Source: JBBIOU01 sp037443205
GTDB lineage: Bacteria > Bacteroidota > Bacteroidia > Flavobacteriales_D > UBA2798
Direction: 5' to 3'
Length of the DNA: 64,000 nucleotides
Assembly: GCA_037443205.1 (NCBI GenBank)
Contig: JBBIOU010000003.1
Coordinates: forward strand, 62,001-126,000
Shown one piece after another: positions 50,796 to 59,538 of the stretch (the first letter of the stretch is position 1; every line of letters starts with the position of its first letter). A model generated the notes under the pieces. That model had not been told where the DNA came from and did not search any database. It was given only the letters and a program-made list of their open reading frames with translations. Position numbers and translations under genes: made by a program.

Positions 50796-51902
50796 GTGAA
50801 AGACGAAGAACTGAAATTTGCCGTTGCATTAACCCTAATTGAAGGTGTAGGCCCGGTTAACGCCAAAAAGCTGCTTGCCTATTTTGGTAGTATCGAAAAA
50901 ATTTTCAACCAAAAAAAATCAAAACTTATAAAAGTGCCGGGGATAGGAGAGTATATAGCCAATAGTATTAAAAAATTTAATCAATTTGAAAGAGCCGAAA
51001 AAGAAGTTGAGTTTATACGAAAATTTAATATCACTCCGCTTTTTTATACAGATGAAGAGTATCCTTACCGGTTAAAAGCTTATGATGATGCACCGGTTAT
51101 CTTATTTTGTAAAGGAAACATGAATTTGAATGCGGATAAAATCATAAGCATTGTAGGAACCCGAAATCCTACTGATTATGGAAAATCATTTTGTAATAAA
51201 TTGATAGAAAAAATTTCAGGACATGATATTTTAGTAATAAGCGGTATGGCCTTTGGAATAGACATAACAGCGCACCGAGCTTGTTTAAAACACAATCTAA
51301 GTACAGTTGGTGTTATGGCACACGGATTAGACAGAATATATCCGCCCGAACACAAAAGCACAGCCGAAAAAATGCTTACAAACGGTGGATTAATTACAGA
51401 GTTTGTAAGCAAAACAATTCCTGATAAAGAAAATTTTCCTAAACGCAACAGAATTGTTGCCGGCCTGGCAGATGCCACCATAGTTATTGAAACAGCCGTA
51501 AAAGGAGGGTCTATGATTACCGCTCAACTTGCATTTGAATATAATAAAGATGTTTTTGCTTTACCCGGACGTATTAATGACGAAAAATCGAAAGGATGTA
51601 ATTTATTGATTAAACAAAACAAAGCTGCCATGATTGAAAGTGCGGAAGACTTGTTGCGCGCAATGAACTGGGATAAGAATGTTAAAAGCAAAAAATCATC
51701 CTTGCAAACAGCCTTGTTTGTATCTCTTACAGCCGAAGAAGAGCAAATAGTAAATTATATTAAAGAAAGAGGTAATACACCCATTGATGTTATATCTGTT
51801 AATTGTAATATGCCGGTAAGTTTGGTGTCGGCCCATTTATTAAATTTAGAATTTAAAGGCCTGATAAAATCATTACCCGGTAAAATTTATGGATTATCAT
51901 AA
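50796..51902 (+). CDS. dprA: DNA processing protein DprA
   Basis: 368 residues. N-terminal helix-hairpin-helix region (about 8-70: LIEGVGPVNAKKLLAYFGSI, VPGIGEYIANSI), Rossmann-like core with VGTRNPTDYGK, ISGMAFGIDITAHRAC and GLDRIYPPEH, and a C-terminal winged helix (about 305-368: VISVNCNMPVSLVSAHLLNL). It loads RecA on incoming ssDNA during transformation. The start is GTG 50796. A TATTTTTG element at 50725-50732 could be part of its promoter. Confidence 0.95.
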   Translation: MKDEELKFAVALTLIEGVGPVNAKKLLAYFGSIEKIFNQKKSKLIKVPGIGEYIANSIKKFNQFERAEKEVEFIRKFNITPLFYTDEEYPYRLKAYDDAPVILFCKGNMNLNADKIISIVGTRNPTDYGKSFCNKLIEKISGHDILVISGMAFGIDITAHRACLKHNLSTVGVMAHGLDRIYPPEHKSTAEKMLTNGGLITEFVSKTIPDKENFPKRNRIVAGLADATIVIETAVKGGSMITAQLAFEYNKDVFALPGRINDEKSKGCNLLIKQNKAAMIESAEDLLRAMNWDKNVKSKKSSLQTALFVSLTAEEEQIVNYIKERGNTPIDVISVNCNMPVSLVSAHLLNLEFKGLIKSLPGKIYGLS

Positions 51903-51942
51903 GAGCAACTAGTTTAGCAAATAAGTTTAGCTAAAATTATTT

Positions 51943-53112
51943 TTACAACACCGAAATTTTTGAAGCTACATCATTTGCCCGTTTTTTAATTATTTCTATA
52001 TCGGTGTTTATATCATCGTAAGCCAAAGCAACACCCATTCTTCTATAAGGGCGGGTAGAGGGTTTGCCAAATATTCTAAAATCGCTTTTAGGAACACAAG
52101 CAGCATCTTCGAATCCTTTATAAACGGGGTTGTTGTGTTCATTGGCGGCTAAAATAACCGCACTGGCGCCAGCGCGCATCAATGTAATTTCGGGAATGGG
52201 TAAACCTAATACGGCACGGGCGTGCAGTTCAAATTCAGAAAAATTTTGAGTTCCTGCTAAAGTTACCATGCCGGTATCGTGGGGTCGTGGCGATAACTCC
52301 GAAAAATAAACTCCATGGGCATTGCTTATAAAAAATTCTACGCCCCATATACCTTCTCCGGTAAGGGCTTCGGTAACTTTTTTTGCCATTGTTTGCGCTT
52401 CATGTATATGGGTGTTTTGCATAGGTATAGGTTGCCAGCTTTCCTGATAATCACCGCGCTCTTGCCGGTGGCCGATGGGCGGGCAAAAAAGTGTAATACC
52501 ATTTTTTTGTGTAACGGTTAAAAGTGTTATTTCAAAATCAAACGATATAAATTCTTCTACAATTACTTCTGTCAGGTCTCCGCGCGAACCTTCTAGGGCA
52601 TAATTCCAGGCCTTTTCTATTTCAGCATGATTTTTTATGATTGATTGACCTTTGCCCGAAGAAGACATTAAGGGTTTAACTACACAAGGAAGTTTTATTT
52701 TTTCTACAGCAATCTTTAGTTCATCAAGAGTTTTTGCATACTCATATTTTGCAGTTTTTAAACCCAGTTCTTTTGAAGCCAATTCTCGTATAGATTTTCG
52801 GTTCATGGTATAGTTGGCAGCTTTTGCCGAGGGTACAACTTGTATATTTTGTTTTTCGTATTCGTAAAACTTTTCTGTTCTTATAGCTTCTATTTCGGGC
52901 ACAATAATATCAGGGCGGTGTTTTTGAACAATAAAATCCAGGGCTTTGCCATCCAGCATATTTATTATTTCTCGCGCGTCTGCTACTTGCATGGCCGGAG
53001 CATTATCATAACTGTCTACGGCTATCAGGTATTGTCCGTATCGTTTAATGGCAATGGCAAACTCTTTTCCTAATTCACCGCTTCCTAAAAGCATAATTTT
53101 TTTTACACCCAT
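51943..53112 (-). CDS. purT: Formate-dependent phosphoribosylglycinamide formyltransferase
   Basis: 389-residue ATP-grasp enzyme converting GAR and formate to FGAR in purine synthesis. N-terminal IMLLGSGELGKEFAIA, VPEIEAIRTE, ATP-grasp VVKPLMSSSGKGQSII, EEFISFDFEITLLTV, and the metal/phosphate region WGVEFFISNAHGVYFSELSP plus HDTGMVTLAG. It is PurT, folate-independent, rather than PurK (no AIR carboxylase partner next to it). It is convergent with dprA (40 bp). Confidence 0.95.
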   Translation of the reverse strand: MGVKKIMLLGSGELGKEFAIAIKRYGQYLIAVDSYDNAPAMQVADAREIINMLDGKALDFIVQKHRPDIIVPEIEAIRTEKFYEYEKQNIQVVPSAKAANYTMNRKSIRELASKELGLKTAKYEYAKTLDELKIAVEKIKLPCVVKPLMSSSGKGQSIIKNHAEIEKAWNYALEGSRGDLTEVIVEEFISFDFEITLLTVTQKNGITLFCPPIGHRQERGDYQESWQPIPMQNTHIHEAQTMAKKVTEALTGEGIWGVEFFISNAHGVYFSELSPRPHDTGMVTLAGTQNFSEFELHARAVLGLPIPEITLMRAGASAVILAANEHNNPVYKGFEDAACVPKSDFRIFGKPSTRPYRRMGVALAYDDINTDIEIIKKRANDVASKISVL

Positions 53113-53226
53113 TATTCAGAATTTTTTTTGAAAGTATAAAATATTCTTATGTATGTCCCAAAGTAATTAGATTTTTTTCTATTAAAACCAAGTAATATCT
53201 ATCATCCTGTAAAAATATATTTGCCA

Positions 53227-54432
53227 TTATATTTTTTTTATCATCAACCACGAGGGTAATATTGAAAAAAGCGTTGCAATAAGCGATAACGCAATGAAAA
53301 TTACAAACACATCATAAGCTTTTATTTCAATAGGATAATAGCTTATGGTAGCGCCTTCCATGGTGATAAGGTGAAAATTTATTTGAACTAAACAAATGAT
53401 AAGCCCTAACAAAATACCTATACCAAACCCTAACAAATTTATCATTAGACCGGCATTAAAGTAAATGCGGGTAATCATTTCTTTGGTAGCACCCATACTT
53501 TGTAATACAGGCAGTTCCTCTTTTTTATCGAGTATGAGCATCGCCAGAGACGAAATTATATTGAAAGACATGAGCACCAATACAAAACATAAAACCGAAA
53601 AAGTAAACCACTTTTCAGCACGGCTGACTTTAAAAATGGTTTCCTTTTGCTGATACCGGTTTTTTATTTCAAAATTATCGCCTAAAGCATTTTGAAGTTG
53701 ATGCATTACTCTGTTTTCATCTGCAGAATTTTTAAGTTTTATTTCGAGTGCGCTGAGGTGATTGTTGTATTCAAGTATTTTCGAAGCAAAAGCCAAAGGC
53801 ACAACAAAATATTTCATATCATATTCAGGATTAATTTCAAATACTCCGGCCAGTAATATGCCCTCGCGGTTAAAAGGGTTGCTATTTATTTTAATTTTTT
53901 TGTTACGCACCGGTACATAAACCGAAACGGTTAAATATTCATCCATGGCGGGAATGTATAAGCCCAGGCGTGTAGCAATACCACCGCCACTCAATGCATA
54001 AAAGACATTGTCTTCTTGAAGCATTATTGCTCCATCAACCAAATAGTTTTTTAATGAAGAAACTTTAAAAAAATTACTGTCAACACCTTTTAAAGTTGCA
54101 TGCATCCATTTGTCGCGGAAACGTAAAATACAAATCTCTTCGATGGTTTGTGCATATCCTGCTATACCATCAACGTTTTCCAACTTATTTTTTAATTCAT
54201 CATTCCACACAAAAGTTTTACTGTTAGTTGAGGTAATTTTTATGTCGGGATCGAATGAGCTAAACAATCGCTTTATCTCGCCTTCCATGCCGTTTATGGC
54301 CGAAAGTATTATAAACATGGCACCAACACCTGCCGCTATACCCGCTACCGATATCCAGGAAATAATATTGATGGCACTATGCGATTTTTTAGAAATTAAA
54401 TACCTGCACGCTATGAAAAACGAAACATTCAT
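53227..54432 (-). CDS. LolC/LolE-like ABC permease
   Basis: About 401 residues from ATG 54432 (MNVSFFIACRYLISKK). One N-terminal helix (INIISWISVAGIAAGVGAMF), a large periplasmic MacB/LolE-type domain, then three C-terminal helices (FSVLCFVLVLMSFNIISSLA, a middle helix and IKAYDVFVIFIALSLIA). The cytoplasmic loop has LPVLQSMGATKEMITRIYF, the FtsX-domain coupling motif. This is consistent with lipoprotein release from the inner membrane. The cognate ATPase is not adjacent. Confidence 0.88.
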   Translation of the reverse strand: MNVSFFIACRYLISKKSHSAINIISWISVAGIAAGVGAMFIILSAINGMEGEIKRLFSSFDPDIKITSTNSKTFVWNDELKNKLENVDGIAGYAQTIEEICILRFRDKWMHATLKGVDSNFFKVSSLKNYLVDGAIMLQEDNVFYALSGGGIATRLGLYIPAMDEYLTVSVYVPVRNKKIKINSNPFNREGILLAGVFEINPEYDMKYFVVPLAFASKILEYNNHLSALEIKLKNSADENRVMHQLQNALGDNFEIKNRYQQKETIFKVSRAEKWFTFSVLCFVLVLMSFNIISSLAMLILDKKEELPVLQSMGATKEMITRIYFNAGLMINLLGFGIGILLGLIICLVQINFHLITMEGATISYYPIEIKAYDVFVIFIALSLIATLFSILPSWLMIKKI

Positions 54433-54477
54433 CAGCACGAAAGTAGTGAAAAATAATATTTATGATTTAATGTTAAG

Positions 54478-54511
54478 TTTGGATATACAATAGTTATTAC
54501 GCCTATCTTTG
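54478..54511 (+). promoter_or_regulatory. Promoter of the phosphatase gene: TTTG / TATCTTTG, 22-bp spacer
   Basis: A TTTG at 54478-54481 and a perfect TAnnTTTG (TATCTTTG, 54504-54511) are separated by 22 bp, as in known Bacteroidota promoters. The TTG start is at 54525, so the leader is only a few nucleotides. Confidence 0.6.
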
Positions 54512-54524
54512 TAAAAAAAAGGAA

Positions 54525-55271
54525 TTGAACTGGTTTAGTAAAATTTTTTCAAAACAAAAACAACTCATGCCGGCCGATTTATCGGTATTACAAACCGATA
54601 TGCATTCACATTTTATTCCGGGAATAGATGATGGCTCAAAATCAATAGAAGAAACTTTACAACTGATTGTGGCTATGAAATCACTGGGATATAAAAAAAT
54701 TATTACCACTCCCCATATAATGAGTGATTATTACCGCAATACCCCCGAAATAATTCATGCAGGAATGCAACAAGTAAAAGAAGCATTGTATAAGCAAAAT
54801 ATTGACATTGATTTTTCGGCAGCGGCAGAATATTACTTAGACTACGAATTTATACAAAAAATTAAACAAAAAAATTTACTCACGCTCTCGGCTAATTATG
54901 TGTTGTTTGAGTTGCCCTTTATTTCAGAGCCACCAAATTTACACGAATGTATTTTTGAATTGCAAATGGCAGGTTATAAACCGGTATTGGCACATGTTGA
55001 AAGATACCCGTATTGGCACCGACAATACGATAAAATTCTATCCATCAAAGAAAAAGGAGTATTACTGCAATTAAATATCAATTCTCTTTCGGGTCATTAT
55101 ACTTTGCCCGTAAAAACCATGGCCGAAAAATTAATTGATGAGAACATGATTGATTTACTTGGAACAGACTGTCATAATTTTAATCACATTCATCTTTTGA
55201 AACACACCATTTGTTTACCCTATTTGCATAAAGCCATACAAACACAAACTTTGTTAAACAATCAATTGTAA
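54525..55271 (+). CDS. CpsB/YwqE-type PHP tyrosine phosphatase
   Basis: 248 residues with a PHP metal-dependent phosphatase fold. Metal-binding motifs are TDMHSHFIPGIDDGSKSI, ITTPHIMSDYY, VLAHVERYPYW and GTDCHNFNH, as in CpsB (Wzb-like) enzymes that dephosphorylate BY-kinases of capsule or exopolysaccharide synthesis. No kinase or export gene is close by, so its partner is elsewhere. The start is TTG, supported by an N-terminus WFSKIFSKQKQLMPADLS common in Bacteroidota homologues. Confidence 0.9.
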   Translation: MNWFSKIFSKQKQLMPADLSVLQTDMHSHFIPGIDDGSKSIEETLQLIVAMKSLGYKKIITTPHIMSDYYRNTPEIIHAGMQQVKEALYKQNIDIDFSAAAEYYLDYEFIQKIKQKNLLTLSANYVLFELPFISEPPNLHECIFELQMAGYKPVLAHVERYPYWHRQYDKILSIKEKGVLLQLNINSLSGHYTLPVKTMAEKLIDENMIDLLGTDCHNFNHIHLLKHTICLPYLHKAIQTQTLLNNQL

Positions 55272-55285
55272 TAGCTAAATTCTAT

Positions 55286-55293
55286 TACATTTG
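55286..55293 (+). promoter_or_regulatory. -7 promoter element TACATTTG, 4 nt before the ATG
   Basis: Perfect TAnnTTTG match ending 4 nt before the ATG at 55298; transcription would start at or beside the start codon. It repeats the arrangement at 12011 and 45431. Confidence 0.45.
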
Positions 55294-55297
55294 CATT

Positions 55298-56137
55298 ATG
55301 GCAAAAAAATTACATTTGTTTATTTACTGTTTGTTTATGATAGTTTATACACAAGCACAAATAATACTCAGCGAAGATTTTAACAGCGGATTTCCGGTAA
55401 ATTGGCAAAGTGTAGATGTTGATGGACTTACACCGGTGCCGCAAACTGCATTTTGTGGTGTTGCATTTGGAATGCACATAGACAACGACAGTACAGCCAC
55501 ATCCGATAGCGTGGTTGTTGCAACATCATGGTTTACACCGGTAGGCTCGGCAAATAATTATTTAATTACACCGCCAATCAACTTACTTGGCAACGGTAAT
55601 TTTTTAACCTGGCAAGCCAAATCGTACGATCCGTCTTACCCTGATGGCTATATGATTCTGGTTTCTACAACTACAGCCGCCATTGCTGCATTTACTGATA
55701 CCATTTATAACACAAATGCCGAAGTACCTTATTGGATTAACCGCCAGCTAAACCTGGATGCCTATGCCGGACAAACCATTTACCTTGCTTTTAGACATTA
55801 TGCCAACAATAAGTTTATTTTAGCTTTAGACAATATTGAAGTATTTGCCGATATAACCTATAGTATCGAAGAGCCTTTGACCAATAATAAGATATTGGTT
55901 TTTCCTAATCCAAGCCAAGGAAACATCACTATACAAGCGGATGATATAAAGTTATCAGGAAATACATGCAACATAATTATACAGGATATTTCGGGTAAAA
56001 TAGTTTATAATGATACACAGGTGCATACAAACCATTCTATTTCTTTAAATTTAGAGTATTTGCAAAACGGCATTTATTATCTGCTCATACAAACAGAAGC
56101 CGGTATGGCGCATAAAAAAATTATCATCGCTAAGTAA
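55298..56137 (+). CDS. Secreted cleaved-adhesin-domain protein with type A T9SS sorting domain
   Basis: 279 residues. Signal peptide (LHLFIYCLFMIVYTQAQ) and a cleaved-adhesin/MAM-like jelly-roll domain (about 22-190: ILSEDFNSGFPVNWQSVD, NNYLITPPINLLGNG, FILALDNIEVFAD). A type A sorting domain forms the last ~75 residues (LVFPNPSQGNITIQ, IIQDISGKIVYND, NGIYYLLIQTEAG, AHKKIIIAK). Such domains are found in adhesins and gingipain-associated proteins. No enzyme motif. It is followed after only 3 bp by an ABC ATPase, so the genes are likely co-transcribed. Confidence 0.9.
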   Translation: MAKKLHLFIYCLFMIVYTQAQIILSEDFNSGFPVNWQSVDVDGLTPVPQTAFCGVAFGMHIDNDSTATSDSVVVATSWFTPVGSANNYLITPPINLLGNGNFLTWQAKSYDPSYPDGYMILVSTTTAAIAAFTDTIYNTNAEVPYWINRQLNLDAYAGQTIYLAFRHYANNKFILALDNIEVFADITYSIEEPLTNNKILVFPNPSQGNITIQADDIKLSGNTCNIIIQDISGKIVYNDTQVHTNHSISLNLEYLQNGIYYLLIQTEAGMAHKKIIIAK

Positions 56138-56140
56138 TTT

Positions 56141-56782
56141 ATGAAGATTGAATTGCTTGGTGTTGTTCCTTTACCCATGCACGATGTGCAATTTTCATCT
56201 GCCGGTATTTGGAATAATTTTGCTGTTTTTGAAACAGGAAATAATTATCTTATCACAGCACCTTCGGGAAGCGGCAAAACTTCTTTACTTTCCTTTATTT
56301 ACGGCATCAGAAAAGATTATAAGGGAGATATTTTTTTCAACGGTAAAAAAATTTCGGATTTTAAATTAAATAATTGGGCAGAAATACGCAGAGATAAAAT
56401 TTCATTAGTTTTTCAGGATATGCGATTGATACCGGATTTAACGGCCGGTGAAAATCTGTTATTAAAAAATTCATTAACTAACCACAAGAACGAAAAAGAT
56501 ATTAAAGAAATGATGGATTATCTGGGTTTGCATGATAAATGGAATCAAAAATGCAAAACCTTGTCTTTAGGGCAACAACAGCGTGTAGCTATCATAAGAG
56601 CTTTATTACAACCGTTTAACTTTTTGTTACTTGATGAACCATTTAGCCACATTGATACGGATAATATAAAAAAAGCAACAGCACTGATTAATACAACCTG
56701 CAAAAGGACCGGAGCAAATATCATAATGATGAGTTTAAACGATAAGTATTTATTTAATTATGATAAAACTTACAGTTTATGA
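56141..56782 (+). CDS. ABC ATPase (LolD-like)
   Basis: 213 residues with all ABC motifs: Walker A APSGSGKTS, Q-loop LVFQDMRLI, a signature that reads LSLGQQQR instead of LSGGQ, Walker B FNFLLLDEPF and the switch region (MMSLNDKY, where a His is usual). It should power the permease that begins 4 bp before its stop (overlap at 56779-56782). The absence of the switch His in the final segment is a departure from the family. Confidence 0.9.
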   Translation: MKIELLGVVPLPMHDVQFSSAGIWNNFAVFETGNNYLITAPSGSGKTSLLSFIYGIRKDYKGDIFFNGKKISDFKLNNWAEIRRDKISLVFQDMRLIPDLTAGENLLLKNSLTNHKNEKDIKEMMDYLGLHDKWNQKCKTLSLGQQQRVAIIRALLQPFNFLLLDEPFSHIDTDNIKKATALINTTCKRTGANIIMMSLNDKYLFNYDKTYSL

Positions 56783-57972
56783 TGTCTTTGCGGAAAATTT
56801 TATTTAAAAAACAAAAACCGATTCAGCTTTTTATAGCAGCAACGGGTGCATTTGCAGGCATACTCATCCTATTACTCTCGATTGATTTTTATATTAGCAT
56901 AAAAACGATTCTGCTAAAAGAAAGCGAAATTTTTGGAGATGATTTATTGGTAATACAAAAACAAACAAACGATTTAAATACCCTGGGGCTTAGCTCCAAT
57001 ACCTTTAGCGATAAAGAAATAGAAGAAATTAAAAAAGAACCTTATATTAAAGGAGTAGCTATTTTCAGGCCGGCACTGTTCAGTGCAAATGCTTCCTTAA
57101 AGGGAGCCGGAGATATGCCCGATATGATGACCGACACCTACTTTGAATCATTACCAGATGAATATATTGAAGTAAAAACAAATACCTGGGAGTGGAACGA
57201 AGGAGACGAAGAAGTACCGGTTATATTACCCGGCTCTTTTTTAGATTCTTATAACTATGGTTTTGCCCCCTCACAAAACTTACCTCCTATCAGCGAAAAA
57301 ACTATCGGACGCTTGCGCTTTAATATTAAAATCTATGGTTTTGGAGTTAATTTTACCGGTATTGTAACCGGATTCTCTTATAAACTTAATACCATATTAG
57401 TTCCGGAAAGTTTTTTAATTTATGCAAACACCCGCTTTGCCCAAGGTAATATGCGTACTCCTACAAGATTGGTTATTAAAACAGATGACATTACTAACCC
57501 CCGGTTAGCTGAATTTTTGGAACAAAGGGGTTACATTACCCATGACGAAAGACTGGAAGGAAGCAGAGTAAAAACCCTGCTCAATATATCCATGCTGCTT
57601 TTTTTGATGATAGGAGTAATCATCGTGATGTTATCTTTGCTTTCATTCGTTCAATACAGCAGGCTGCTTATTACGAATATACAATACGAACTTAAAATTC
57701 TTTTATTGCTGGGATACTCCTATAAAACACCGGCAAAGCAATACCTGATAAATTTTGGCATAACAACCGTTATTATTGTTCTTGCAGCCTTGCTTAGCGC
57801 TGTTTTTATTAAAGCATTTTTTGAAACATATATGAAAAGCTACGGATTTGAAGTAAGTCAGGGCTTAAATCCTTACTTATACCTGTTGGCACTTTTATTC
57901 ACATTTACATATATAGCCGTTAATGCCATTTCAATAAACATTACTCTGAAGGATTTGGCAAAAAACTTGTAA
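56779..57972 (+). CDS. FtsX-domain ABC permease
   Basis: 397 residues. One N-terminal helix (IQLFIAATGAFAGILILLLS), a ~220-residue extracytoplasmic part (EWNEGDEEVPVILPGSFLDS) and three C-terminal helices (MLLFLMIGVIIVMLSLLSF, FGITTVIIVLAALLSAV and LLALLFTFTYIAV). Cytoplasmic loop ELKILLLLGYSYKTPAKQYL resembles the FtsX coupling motif. It pairs with the upstream ATPase. The topology is that of LolE/MacB-type exporters, but the periplasmic domain looks unlike the LolC/E gene at 53227. Cargo unknown. Confidence 0.85.
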   Translation: MMSLRKILFKKQKPIQLFIAATGAFAGILILLLSIDFYISIKTILLKESEIFGDDLLVIQKQTNDLNTLGLSSNTFSDKEIEEIKKEPYIKGVAIFRPALFSANASLKGAGDMPDMMTDTYFESLPDEYIEVKTNTWEWNEGDEEVPVILPGSFLDSYNYGFAPSQNLPPISEKTIGRLRFNIKIYGFGVNFTGIVTGFSYKLNTILVPESFLIYANTRFAQGNMRTPTRLVIKTDDITNPRLAEFLEQRGYITHDERLEGSRVKTLLNISMLLFLMIGVIIVMLSLLSFVQYSRLLITNIQYELKILLLLGYSYKTPAKQYLINFGITTVIIVLAALLSAVFIKAFFETYMKSYGFEVSQGLNPYLYLLALLFTFTYIAVNAISINITLKDLAKNL

Positions 57973-57996
57973 GATATTTTAAATAGGGTTAATGAA

Positions 57997-58026
57997 TTGT
58001 TAAACCTGTTGAAAATCTTAATTTTG
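57997..58026 (+). promoter_or_regulatory. Promoter of the TlpA-like gene: TTG / TAATTTTG, 19-bp spacer
   Basis: TTG at 57997-57999 and a perfect TAnnTTTG (TAATTTTG, 58019-58026) are spaced 19 bp. The start codon lies at 58051, giving a leader of about 20 nt. Confidence 0.55.
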
Positions 58027-58050
58027 AAGCTAATTTTAAAATAAAAAAGT

Positions 58051-59535
58051 ATGATGCGTACACTTGCGTTTTTTTGCATTTGTTTTTTTACTACAACCTT
58101 ATCGGCACAAAAAGCAAATAATAAAAACAACCAATTAAAATTTAAAATAAACGGAGTAAAAGACACCATCGTGCATTTAGCCAATTATTACGGCAATAAA
58201 TTATATTATGCAGATACTGCCAGAGCTGACAAAAACGGCAATATAGTATTTAATAAAAAACAACATCCCGGAGGAGTATATGCGGTTGTTGTACCCGGAA
58301 ACAAATATTTTGAAATTATTATTGACAAAGAAGATATAGAAATAGAAAGCGATACAACCGATTTGCCCGGAAAAATTATCATTAAAAAATCCGAAAACAA
58401 CAAACTTTTTTATGAATACATTCGCTTTATAAATCAAAAAAGAAATGAAGCAGAACCAATACGCGCCAAACTAAAAGAAGCAGAAAATGACCCTGAGCGA
58501 GCTGCTTCGCTGCGCGAACAATTGCAAAAAATTGATAAAGAAGTAAAAACCTATCAGCAACAGCTCATCAAAAATAACCCGGATAAATTAGTTGCTAAAA
58601 TCATTAAAATTTCTATGGATGTGGAAATACCCGAAGCACCTAAAAATGCTGACGGCTCCCCGGTAGATTCATTATTTGCTTACAAATACAATAAAGCACA
58701 TTATTTTGATAACATTGACCTGACAGACGACCGCTTAGTGCGCAGCCCCTTTTTTCATAACCGTATAGAAAACTATTATAAAAACATGATAGCGCAAATA
58801 CCCGACACCTTTATTGTAGAAATAGACCGAACAGTTCCTTTATTCGAATCATCCAAAGAACAATTTAAATACGTGGTTCATCATTTAACATATAATACCG
58901 AAACCTCTAAAGTTATGTGTATGGACGCAGCATTTGTTCACATAGTAAACAAATATTATAAAACCGGAAAGGTTTGGTGGCTCGAACCCGATAAACTAAA
59001 AAAAATAACCGATAGGGCTACCGAATTAGAGCCTATATTATGTGGAGTAAAAGTGCATCCGCTTTCCATGCTCGATTCTACCAATACCAGATGGATTAGA
59101 TTATATGACATCAAAGCAGAATATATTGCACTTATTTTTTGGGACCCGGATTGCGGACATTGCAAAAAAGAAATGCCTAAGTTTGCCGGGTTATATAATA
59201 AGTTTAAAGGGAAAGGTTTTGAAGTATATGCCGTTAGTTCCGATCATGATGAAAAATGGAGAAAATACATACGCGAAAATAATTTGAATTGGATTAATGT
59301 GGGCATACCGGCCGACTATTATTCTAAACAAGAAAAAGCAATAGAGCAAATTCAAAAAGGAAACACAGATTTAAAAAGTTTAAATTACCGCACAACTTTT
59401 GATATATACAGCACACCCAAAGTATTTTTATTAGACAAAAATAAAAAAATAATAGCCAAGCAAATTGAAGCCGAACAAATGGAAAAACTCTTAGAATTTT
59501 ACTACAATAAAGAAGAAAAAAAAACTGAAAAATAA
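58051..59535 (+). CDS. TlpA-like thioredoxin-fold protein with DUF4369 N-terminus
   Basis: 494 residues. Signal peptide (LAFFCICFFTTTLSAQK), a DUF4369-like beta domain (about 30-115: FKINGVKDTIVHLANYYGNK, GNIVFNKKQHPGGVYAVV), a helical DUF5106-like middle, and a C-terminal thioredoxin domain (about 345-490). The active site C368-x-x-C371 lies in FWDPDCGHCKKEMP. It acts in the periplasm on thiols or disulfides; partner unknown. The C-terminal tail is Lys/Glu-rich. It ends 3 bp before the convergent stop of the next gene. Confidence 0.88.
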   Translation: MMRTLAFFCICFFTTTLSAQKANNKNNQLKFKINGVKDTIVHLANYYGNKLYYADTARADKNGNIVFNKKQHPGGVYAVVVPGNKYFEIIIDKEDIEIESDTTDLPGKIIIKKSENNKLFYEYIRFINQKRNEAEPIRAKLKEAENDPERAASLREQLQKIDKEVKTYQQQLIKNNPDKLVAKIIKISMDVEIPEAPKNADGSPVDSLFAYKYNKAHYFDNIDLTDDRLVRSPFFHNRIENYYKNMIAQIPDTFIVEIDRTVPLFESSKEQFKYVVHHLTYNTETSKVMCMDAAFVHIVNKYYKTGKVWWLEPDKLKKITDRATELEPILCGVKVHPLSMLDSTNTRWIRLYDIKAEYIALIFWDPDCGHCKKEMPKFAGLYNKFKGKGFEVYAVSSDHDEKWRKYIRENNLNWINVGIPADYYSKQEKAIEQIQKGNTDLKSLNYRTTFDIYSTPKVFLLDKNKKIIAKQIEAEQMEKLLEFYYNKEEKKTEK

Positions 59536-59538
59536 TTG

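Noticed and set aside
54478..54525. Upstream ATG for the YwqE-type phosphatase
   Set aside because: No in-frame ATG or open reading upstream; the promoter ends right before the TTG start, so extension is excluded.
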